Positions 58,089 to 64,000 of a DNA stretch of 64,000 bases are shown here, one piece after another (position 1 is the stretch's first letter; the number at the start of each line of letters is the position of its first letter). Made by a program: the position numbers and the translations under genes. Below the pieces are notes generated by a model that was given only the letters and a program-made list of their open reading frames with translations, had not been told where the DNA came from and did not search any database. The stretch lies in contig NZ_JBFAJC010000042.1 of assembly GCF_040655075.1 (NCBI RefSeq), positions 33,371-97,370 of the forward strand. Direction: 5' to 3'. The stretch comes from Actinoallomurus sp040655075. Lineage in GTDB: Bacteria; Actinomycetota; Actinomycetes; Streptosporangiales; Streptosporangiaceae.

Positions 58089-58786
58089 TGGGCCGGTGCG
58101 GTGATGGAGAACGGTTTGTTGAAGTCCGTGAAGGTGACCGTCGCCGTGCCGGACTTACCGCCGTTCTTGGGCGGCACCTTCACGTCGGCCTTCAGCACGT
58201 GGTGGTCGGACTTGGAGATGAACAGCTCCGCGGGCGTGTCGGCCGAGATGCCCGGGACCAGCCGGGACAGCGGCGCCTGGGCGAGCGTCGCGTCGACCCG
58301 GTAGCAGTCCTGCCCGGCGACCTTCTGCCGGCCCTTCGTGCTCGGGTTCTTCGCGGTGGTCAGCAGCTGCACGAGCCCGCGGTTCGGGTCGAGCACGGCC
58401 GAGGGGTCGTAGATCCCCGCGACCCGGGACAGCGGCTGCTGCTGCCATCCTCCGGTCAGGCCCCGCAGGTGGACCGTCTTGCCGAGGACCACGAAGTCCA
58501 GCTGGATCGGCAGGCCCAGCTGGATCGTCTTGACCGAGCCCTGGGCGTTGCCGTTGCGCAGCAGCTTCGCGTCCGCGCTGTCGACCTTGAGCTGCGGAGC
58601 GTTGGAGGTGCGCAGGGAGAACGCGAGGCTGGTCACGGCCCGCGTCGCGGTGGCCGCCTGCTGGGTCAGCGTCCCGCCGGGCGGGTTCTTCTCGGACCCG
58701 CCTCCGCTGCAGCCGGTGGCCACGGCGGACGCGAGCACGACGAGGCAGGCGGCCTTCGCTTGGAGAGATGACATGAAAGGAAACAT
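58085..58786 (-). CDS. LppX/LprG-family lipoprotein
   Basis: The 233-residue protein has a lipoprotein signal peptide with lipobox AVATGC (Cys26 counted from the first ATG; a second ATG four codons later also fits). The LppX_LprAFG beta-sheet half-barrel follows: LAFSLRTSNAPQLKVDSADAKLLRNG, VVLGKTVHLRG, YRVDATLAQAPLSRLVPGI, and KSGTATVTFTDFNKPFSITAPAQ. LprG holds a lipid in a hydrophobic pocket at the outer face of the membrane. It is translationally coupled to the P55-like exporter. Confidence 0.85.
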   Translation of the reverse strand: MFPFMSSLQAKAACLVVLASAVATGCSGGGSEKNPPGGTLTQQAATATRAVTSLAFSLRTSNAPQLKVDSADAKLLRNGNAQGSVKTIQLGLPIQLDFVVLGKTVHLRGLTGGWQQQPLSRVAGIYDPSAVLDPNRGLVQLLTTAKNPSTKGRQKVAGQDCYRVDATLAQAPLSRLVPGISADTPAELFISKSDHHVLKADVKVPPKNGGKSGTATVTFTDFNKPFSITAPAQ

Positions 58787-58981
58787 AGCGCCGCGTCAAT
58801 CAACGTCGGTCGTATTCCGACCGTGTTGGTCGGCCCTCGCCCGCTACGCCGTGGAGGGCGGTCTCTTCAGCGCCGTCGCGAGCGCCGTACGCCCATGACC
58901 TGGCGGCGCGGGACCTGACAGCGGATCTCGGCGGGTGCCGGCGCCCCCGGCCGGCATGAGCACGACCTCAGAGGTCCCGCG

Positions 58982-59449
58982 TCAGTGGCAACTCTTGAAC
59001 GTGAAGAATGCACGTCCGGTGTCCACGGCGAGGATCGCCTGCCCGTAGAGGTGTGAGCCGACGACGAGGGCCGCACCCCGGTACTTCGTGGTCTTGGTGT
59101 GCCACAGGAGCCGCCCACCGGAATACTGATAGAACTGCACGTCGCCGTTCTTCGCGACTCGGACGAACGCGGACCGGCCGGTGAGGTGGCCCTTGGCCTG
59201 CCATGACCAGCAGATCTTCTTCTTGTAGTACAGGTTGATGTCGTAGTGCGTTCCGACGCAGAACTTGGCTGGTCTGGACGTGCTCGCGGCATCGACGATG
59301 CAGTGTCCCGCCGTGAGCTTCTTCCCATTCGGCAAGCGGTTGCTCGCCGCGCTGGCCGAGCCGGCGCCGATCAAGGTGGCCGAGGCTGTGATCGTGCAGA
59401 TGGCCGTGATGCGAGCGGCCTGCGAACCGATTCCGGGAATACGTGCCAT
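58982..59449 (-). CDS. Secreted bulb-type-lectin-like protein
   Basis: The 155-residue protein has a signal peptide (ITAICTITASATLIGAGSASAA). The mature domain shows bulb-type mannose-lectin repeats (FVRVAKNGDVQFYQYSGGRLLWHTKTTKYRGAALVV, where G-D-V-x-x-Y-x-x-G-x-x-L-W-x-T is the typical unit) and four cysteines. Extracellular sugar binding or self-assembly is likely. GAGGAGG precedes ATG 59449. Monocistronic. Confidence 0.65.
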   Translation of the reverse strand: MARIPGIGSQAARITAICTITASATLIGAGSASAASNRLPNGKKLTAGHCIVDAASTSRPAKFCVGTHYDINLYYKKKICWSWQAKGHLTGRSAFVRVAKNGDVQFYQYSGGRLLWHTKTTKYRGAALVVGSHLYGQAILAVDTGRAFFTFKSCH

Positions 59450-59829
59450 GGTGCAGCCTCCTCGGGCGTGAATTGGACCTCGTCGATGTCGCTGAAGCGG
59501 CACTCGACCATGGTCCGATCGCTATACTTTCTCTCTCTTGACCCTTTCTCTCGGGATCCGAATCTGGGCGGATATTAACTAAATCGCCGGGCGAATAGAA
59601 AGGGACTCAGGGCTCATTCCGTGGCCGTATAGATAGGTCCCGGGACTCTAGAATGCGCCAATGTCAACGTGTATGCTCCTGGGCTGTTTCGAGCCGAGGA
59701 GCCCGCGTGGTGACCGGACGGCCGAACTCGGCTTCGTAACGCCCCAGCGCGTGCGGCGGTGACGGGGATCTTGGACCGCGTCGGGCGAATCGCCCGCCAT
59801 TCGAGCGATTCGTCCTTACACTCCCGACC
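59450..59829. promoter_or_regulatory. 380-base gap with dyad before two-component system
   Basis: The gap separates divergent genes. CGAATCGC (59786-59793) and GCGATTCG (59805-59812) are perfect 8 bp inverted arms ending 17 bases before the response-regulator start, a plausible autoregulatory site. The remainder is CT-rich near 59525 (CTTTCTCTCTCTTGACCC) and shows no gene. Confidence 0.4.
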
Positions 59830-60573
59830 GTGGAGAACCATGCCGAGGTTCTGGTCGTCGACGACGATCCCATGGTGGCCGAAGTGGTCACCGCGTACCT
59901 GACCCGCGCGGGCCTTCGGGTCCGCCGCGCCGCCGACGGGCCGTCGGCGGTCGCGTCGGCCGAGGCGCATCTCCCGGACCTCGTCGTCCTCGACCTGATG
60001 CTGCCCGGCCTCGACGGCTTCGAGGTCTACCGCCGCATCCGCGAACTCGGGCCGGTCCCGGTCATCATGCTGACCGCGCGCGGCACCGAGGGCGATCGGG
60101 TGCGCGGGCTCGAACTCGGGGCGGACGACTACGTGACCAAGCCGTTCAGCCCTCGGGAACTCGTCCTGCGGGCGCGGTCGGTGCTCCGCCGCGCGCATCC
60201 CGCCCCGCCGGAGGAGCAGGAGACGCCCCCCGTCCCCGAGATCCGGACCATCGGCGACCTCACTCTCGACGCCGCGGGCCGCCGCGCCGTCAAGGTCGGA
60301 GAAACGCTGACACTGACGAGCCGGGAGTTCGATCTGCTCGGCTTCTTCGCCGACCATCCCGGGCAGGTCTTCACCCGGACCGAGCTGCTGCAGCACGTCT
60401 GGGGCTGGGAGTTCGGCGACGAGTCGACCGTCACGGTCCACGTACGGCGGCTCCGCGAGAAGATCGAGGACGATCCGCACCATCCCCGCCTCATCGCCAC
60501 GGTCTGGGGCGTCGGCTACCGCTTCGACGCCCCCGACGCCCTCGACACCCCCGACGCCGAGGACAACCCATGA
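59830..60573 (+). CDS. OmpR/PhoB-family response regulator
   Basis: The 247-residue protein has a receiver domain with the acidic pair DDD at 11-13, phosphoacceptor Asp55 in LVVLDLMLPG and Lys in YVTKPF. A winged-helix DNA-binding domain follows (LTSREFDLLGFFADHPGQVFTRTELLQHVWG ... TVTVHVRRLREKIEDDPHHPRLIATVWGVGYRF). It is coupled to the sensor kinase by an ATGA overlap. A dyad directly upstream may be its own binding site. The signal is unknown. Confidence 0.95.
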   Translation: MENHAEVLVVDDDPMVAEVVTAYLTRAGLRVRRAADGPSAVASAEAHLPDLVVLDLMLPGLDGFEVYRRIRELGPVPVIMLTARGTEGDRVRGLELGADDYVTKPFSPRELVLRARSVLRRAHPAPPEEQETPPVPEIRTIGDLTLDAAGRRAVKVGETLTLTSREFDLLGFFADHPGQVFTRTELLQHVWGWEFGDESTVTVHVRRLREKIEDDPHHPRLIATVWGVGYRFDAPDALDTPDAEDNP

Positions 60574-61700
60574 GCGACGGCCTGCGCGTCATCCTGCTCG
60601 GTGGTGGCTCGGCCGCCGCGGTCGGGCTCGTGGGCATGGCGGTCATGCGGGCGGTGCGCGGCCGGTCCCTGCGGCTCGCGCTGTTCGTCCTGGTGGTCGC
60701 CAGCGTGCTGGCGATGATCACGGGCACGCTCGTCGCGGCCGAGGAGATGTTCATCTCCCCGGAGGACTTCGGCGTCGTGCTGACCGTCTGCGTCACCGCC
60801 GGGGTCGTCACCTCGGCCATGGCCCTGCTGCTGGCGCGCGCCATGGTCGCCGACAGTCGTACGCTGCGCCGCGCGGTGCGGGCCTTGGGGCACGGAGTCG
60901 CACCGGGTGCCGACGGGAGCCTCTCGACGGCGGAGATGGGCGAGCTGAGCAGGGAGCTCAGCCTCACCAGCCAGCGGCTGGCCCGGGCCCGGGAGCGCGA
61001 GCGCAGCCTCGAACGGTCCCGCCGGGAACTCGTCGCCTGGGTCTCGCACGACCTGCGGACGCCGCTGGCGGGGCTGCGGGCGATGGTGGAGGCGCTGGAG
61101 GACGGCGTGGCCCCGGAGCCGGCCCGCTATCACACGCAGATGCGCCTGGCCGTCGACCGCCTGTCCGGGATGGTCGACGACCTGTTCATGCTGTCGCGCA
61201 TCCACGCCGGGGCGCTCGCCCTGTCCCTGGAGTGGGTCACCCTCGCCGACCTGGTCGATCAGGCGGTGGCCGGGACCAATCCGCTGGCCCGCGCGCAGGG
61301 CGTCCTGCTCGGCGCCGAGATCAGCGAGCCGGTCGTCGTACGGGCCGACGTCCGGGAACTCAATCGGGCCTTGACCAACCTGGTGGTCAACGCGATCCGG
61401 CACACGCCGTCCACCGGATCGGTGCTCGTCGAGGCGGGCCGGCTCGATCGCCATGCGGTGCTGGCGGTGTCCGACGCGTGCGGTGGCATCCCGCCGGACG
61501 ACCTGGGCCGGGTCTTCGACGTCGCGTGGCGCGGGACCGCCGCGCGTACGCCGGAGCCGGACTCCGGTGCGGGCCTGGGCCTGGCGATCGTCCGTGGCAT
61601 CGTCGAGGCGCACTCGGGCGCGGTGGAGGTCCGCAACACCCATAGCGGCTGCCGTTTCGAGGTCCGGATTCCGCTGTCCACCGCGCCGTACGGCGTGTGA
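60570..61700 (+). CDS. Sensor histidine kinase
   Basis: The 376-residue protein has two N-terminal membrane helices close together (residues about 7-26 and 35-58) with another hydrophobic stretch at 67-92, so the sensor domain outside the membrane is minimal. His160 in VAWVSHDLRTPLAGL is the phosphorylation site. The ATPase domain has N-box NLVVNAIRHTP, G1 VSDACGGIPPDDLGRVFDVAWRG and G2 GAGLGLAIVRGIVEAHSG. G1 reads SDACGGI instead of the usual DNGPGI, an atypical but tolerated form. It phosphorylates the upstream regulator. Confidence 0.9.
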   Translation: MSDGLRVILLGGGSAAAVGLVGMAVMRAVRGRSLRLALFVLVVASVLAMITGTLVAAEEMFISPEDFGVVLTVCVTAGVVTSAMALLLARAMVADSRTLRRAVRALGHGVAPGADGSLSTAEMGELSRELSLTSQRLARARERERSLERSRRELVAWVSHDLRTPLAGLRAMVEALEDGVAPEPARYHTQMRLAVDRLSGMVDDLFMLSRIHAGALALSLEWVTLADLVDQAVAGTNPLARAQGVLLGAEISEPVVVRADVRELNRALTNLVVNAIRHTPSTGSVLVEAGRLDRHAVLAVSDACGGIPPDDLGRVFDVAWRGTAARTPEPDSGAGLGLAIVRGIVEAHSGAVEVRNTHSGCRFEVRIPLSTAPYGV

Positions 61701-61856
61701 CGCCTCGGCTCACCCTAAGCGAGCGCCCTGGGCGTGTAGTGGTCGTCGAGCCATGCGCTCTGCAGGACCATCGACACCATTTCCGGATAACGTTCTGTGG
61801 TCTGCGGCACACGCGCTGGACCTGTCCGGGCCGCGGCGAACGACCGGACCAGCACC

Positions 61857-62075
61857 GTCCGGGTCGGTCAGTTCGGCGGCGCCGCCGAACTGACCGAGCC
61901 GATCCTCGAGGCGGACACGGCGCGGTATCCGTCCGTACGACTCACACTGGTCGACCTTCCACCCCACAAGGCCGAAACCGCCCTGCGCGAGGCGGTCGTC
62001 GATGTCGCTCTGCTGCGCCCGCCGATAGACACCGATTTCCTGATCGCGACCACGCTGTTCCAGGAACCGTTCCTC
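61857..62075 (+). pseudogene. LysR-family regulator, effector-domain remnant
   Basis: Seventy codons read RVGQFGGAAELTEPILEADT then ARYPSVRLTLVDLPPHKAETALREAVVDVALLRPP and ATTLFQEPFL. This is the start of a LysR substrate-binding domain. The DNA-binding domain before it and the rest of the effector domain after it are missing. It lies in 638 bases without an intact gene; outside this fragment I see no coding signal. It contains a long palindrome at 61864-61897. Confidence 0.55.
61864..61897. repeat. 34 bp perfect palindrome
   Basis: The sequence is self-complementary for 17 bases on each side of the centre 61880/61881 (central GCGGCGCCGC, outer TCGGTCAG/CTGACCGA). It has no loop, so it could extrude as a cruciform or bind a dimeric protein. 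It sits inside the LysR remnant, where both strands read FGGAAELT. Confidence 0.85.
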
Positions 62076-62338
62076 AACACTGAGCACGAGTGGATCCCGC
62101 GCAGCGGCACGCCCCGAACGGTCTTGAACGCACTGGTCCCCCACGTTCATCCCCGGGTCGGCGACGCACGTCCCGCGTGCGGTCCGCTCCCAGGCGGCGG
62201 GTTCCCTCGCGACCTGGTCGCACCGGTGCGGCCAACGGCGCACGGGGAGGCCCCGGACCATCTCTCCGGTGGAACGGGGGCCCCGCACGCCGGTACCAGA
62301 CCGGGCATCCCAGATCGCTCACGGAGCGTACACATACG

Positions 62339-62698
62339 GTGACAGATATGTCAATGATGCCGCGCCACGTCCAGGATTTCTGGCTGTTCTCCGACCATCG
62401 CAACGGTGAAACGCCGCGCTTTCACGGTGAACTGGTGGAGACGGTCAGCGAGGCGCTGCACTTCACCCTGGTCACCCCGGACGCCTCCCTGGCGGTGGCG
62501 GCGTCGACCCAACGCGCGCTGAACATCGGCGGCCTGGTGTACCTCCCCATTCTCGGTGCGGAGCCGTGTGAGGTGGCCGCGGTCAGCCGCCGTGGCGATG
62601 ACCGCGGCCTGGTCACGGACTTCCACCGGATCGCCCGCCAGGTTTGCACCGACCTGATCGACCTGGTGCCCGAGGCATCCCTGCCCGGCGCCATCTGA
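62339..62698 (+). CDS. Conserved-looking small protein of unknown function
   Basis: The 119-residue product reads MPRHVQDFWLFSDHRNGETPRFHGELVETVSEALHFTLVTPDASLAVAASTQRALNIGGLVYLPILGAEPCEVAAVSRRGDDRG and ends in a short helix. It has no signal peptide, membrane segment or recognised motif. GTG 62339 or ATG 62348 may be the start; GGAG lies upstream of both. Codon bias supports a real gene. Function unknown. Confidence 0.5.
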   Translation: MTDMSMMPRHVQDFWLFSDHRNGETPRFHGELVETVSEALHFTLVTPDASLAVAASTQRALNIGGLVYLPILGAEPCEVAAVSRRGDDRGLVTDFHRIARQVCTDLIDLVPEASLPGAI

Positions 62699-62921
62699 CC
62701 GTTCCGTCACCGCGGAGATGACGGCGTCGCCCGCGCGGCGGCGAATTATTACGAGATTCGAACACGGGGCTCGATGGGCCCTGCGGGCACCGGCCGCTCC
62801 CTACATTCCTCAGCGGCACCACCGGTGCGTGAGCGCGGATTCTCACGGGGGCGACGACGCACCGAGGTCCAATCCAGGCGGCCCCTGCCGGGCCGCGTAC
62901 GACGGACGAAGGAGCGACCCC

Positions 62922-63527
62922 GTGAAGACATCGACGAAGGTCACCGGCCTGGCACTGGCCGGTCTCACCACCGCCGGCGCGGCGATCGCCGTCATCGGGA
63001 ACGGCTCGTCCACACCGGCGGCCCGCAACGTCAGCGAGAGCCGCCACTACACCGGCACGGCCTCCGGCGACGCCGCCCAGGCCGCGAGCCGGTCCTCCGA
63101 TGCGGACCGGCATCGACAAAGACCCGCGACCGTGGCGATGGCCTCCCGCTACGCCGTCACCAACGTGCGGATGGGGCACTCCGTCGCGGTCCTACGGAAG
63201 ATCGGGCATCGGTGGCGCGTCGTCGGCACTCTGCGCTCGACCGACCGCTGGGTCCTGGGGGTCACCGTCGCCGTCCGCCGCCCGACCACGCTGATCGCGG
63301 TCGTGGGACGTCACGCCTTCTCTCTCGTCGTCCCGCCGCGCACCGTCGTGGTCATCGCCGACAACGGCCGGATCGGCGTGGTCGGATGGCACTTCCTCAG
63401 AAAGGTCAGGGTGACGACGCCGACCCCGACGGCCTCCCCGACGACCGCGACCCCGACACCCACCCCATCCGGTTCGCAGTCTCCCGTCGCCGGTGGCCTG
63501 CAGAACCGAGTCTCCACGAAATGGTGA
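62922..63527 (+). CDS. Secreted protein with Thr/Pro-rich C-terminus
   Basis: The 201-residue protein has a signal peptide (KVTGLALAGLTTAGAAIAVIG). A central beta-rich region follows (VAVLRKIGHRWRVVGTLRSTDRWVLGVTVAVRRPTTLIAVVGRHAFSLVVPPRTVVVIADNG). The tail is low-complexity (TPTPTASPTTATPTPTPSG), of the kind that spans the cell wall. AAGGAG precedes GTG 62922. No known domain. The next gene may form a pair with it. Confidence 0.55.
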   Translation: MKTSTKVTGLALAGLTTAGAAIAVIGNGSSTPAARNVSESRHYTGTASGDAAQAASRSSDADRHRQRPATVAMASRYAVTNVRMGHSVAVLRKIGHRWRVVGTLRSTDRWVLGVTVAVRRPTTLIAVVGRHAFSLVVPPRTVVVIADNGRIGVVGWHFLRKVRVTTPTPTASPTTATPTPTPSGSQSPVAGGLQNRVSTKW

Positions 63528-63617
63528 CGCGCCGCCGAGCGTGACCTGAACGAGGTCATCGGACGACCGCCGCGGAACACGCCGCGCGCCCCCACCGTCT
63601 CCTGAGAGGACACCGAA

Positions 63618-64000
63618 TGTCGTTCATGGAAAGGTCGAACTGGAAGGACCCGAACCACCCGCGGCGGCTCCGATTGTTCATCCCGCTCGCGGTGGCACTG
63701 GTCCTCGCGGCCGGCGCGGCCGTGGCCCTCACCACCAAGATGGGGCTCACCGCGTTCGGCGCCTCACCCGGGTGCCCGACCGCGAGCGGCACCGCGGCCG
63801 CGAGCGCCGCCCCGAGCGGGCGACCGCCCCGCACCGGCCCCGGCCGCCGCCGGCTCCCGCACAAGGGCGCCGAAGAGGTGAAGGTCGGAGCGACCCCCGC
63901 CGCCTCGCCCACCGGCGGCGCGACGGCGGACCCGGGCACCATGCCCGCCCTGGTGCAGCCCGCCCGCGGTGCCCGCGAGGCGTGTCGGGGAGTGCCCGAG
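63618..64000 (+). CDS. Membrane-anchored protein, partial (runs off the window)
   Basis: From ATG 63618 (preceded by GAGAGGA) the frame stays open to the edge. It begins MSFMERSNWKDPNHPRRLRL, followed by one membrane helix (FIPLAVALVLAAGAAVALT) and a Gly/Ala/Pro/Thr-rich extracellular stretch. The stretch resembles a linker before an unseen domain. It lies 90 bases after the secreted protein gene on the same strand. Confidence 0.5.

Noticed and set aside
1..64000. rRNA, tRNA, intact insertion sequences or phage genes
   Set aside because: No cloverleaf, rRNA core sequence, transposase DDE motif or phage structural gene was recognised in either strand by reading; a dedicated search could still find a divergent tRNA.

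Overview
This 64 kb window is chromosomal DNA from a high-GC, filamentous-type actinobacterium. The evidence is a GC-rich third codon position throughout, GTG starts with GTGA/ATGA overlaps, a mycothiol-dependent-isomerase-like protein, DivIVA-type RGYD motifs, an LprG/P55-like pair, a GH46 chitosanase and many LacI/TetR/Lrp regulators. A Streptosporangiales/Thermomonosporaceae-like host is my best guess, but nothing here proves the family. I saw no rRNA, tRNA, CRISPR array or intact transposase.

Layout. 1-4.6 kb: 3' end of a FAD amine/amino-acid oxidase with an ALDH7-type piperideine-6-carboxylate dehydrogenase, two small secreted proteins, a beheaded LacI regulator and a methyltransferase. 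4.7-10.6 kb: acyl-CoA ligase, then an Lrp regulator divergent from a branched-chain 2-oxoacid dehydrogenase operon (E1 alpha, E1 beta, E2; no E3). 10.6-12.05 kb: a 1.4 kb island with a degenerate GyrB-like protein and a zinc-ribbon protein, bounded by a direct repeat of the 3' end of the E2 gene. 12-14.2 kb: NmrA-type reductase/TetR pair and a SRPBCC protein. 14.5-25.3 kb: an arabinoside-utilisation cluster (two LacI regulators, two GH43 enzymes, a GH127 beta-L-arabinofuranosidase and a sugar ABC importer without its ATPase).

25.3-27.1 kb is a decay zone: a frameshifted alpha/beta hydrolase, a beheaded TetR gene and an acyl-CoA ligase with an internal deletion and a nonsense codon. Behind it lie an intact ketoacyl-synthase-III-like gene, a 2OG-Fe(II) oxygenase and an unrecognised gene. 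29.8-34.5 kb: secreted beta-propeller protein, methyltransferase, cytochrome P450 and a chitosanase with a csn-type operator. 34.6-42.2 kb: a five-gene minus-strand locus (SWIM-family protein lacking its SWIM domain, DUF5691, MoxR AAA ATPase, DUF5682, vWA), the best candidate for a poorly understood multi-protein system. 42.3-47.5 kb: imine-reductase-like gene/HxlR pair, DivIVA-motif microprotein, LysE exporter, gene remnants, MDMPI-like protein, sirtuin and HEAT protein.

47.5-51.6 kb looks like a metal-handling island: a TAC-type dyad, a His/Met-rich membrane protein, a metal-chelate/cobalamin-type ABC importer and, facing it across a strong terminator, a 25-residue CXC-rich metallothionein-like peptide. 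51.6-64 kb: PLP decarboxylase, DHFR-like reductase, serine beta-lactamase-like esterase, secreted phospholipase-D-fold protein, P55-like MFS exporter with LprG-like lipoprotein, bulb-lectin-like secreted protein, two-component system, a LysR remnant carrying a 34 bp perfect palindrome, and small or secreted proteins running off the end.

All function calls come from reading translated sequence and remembered family motifs; no search was run.
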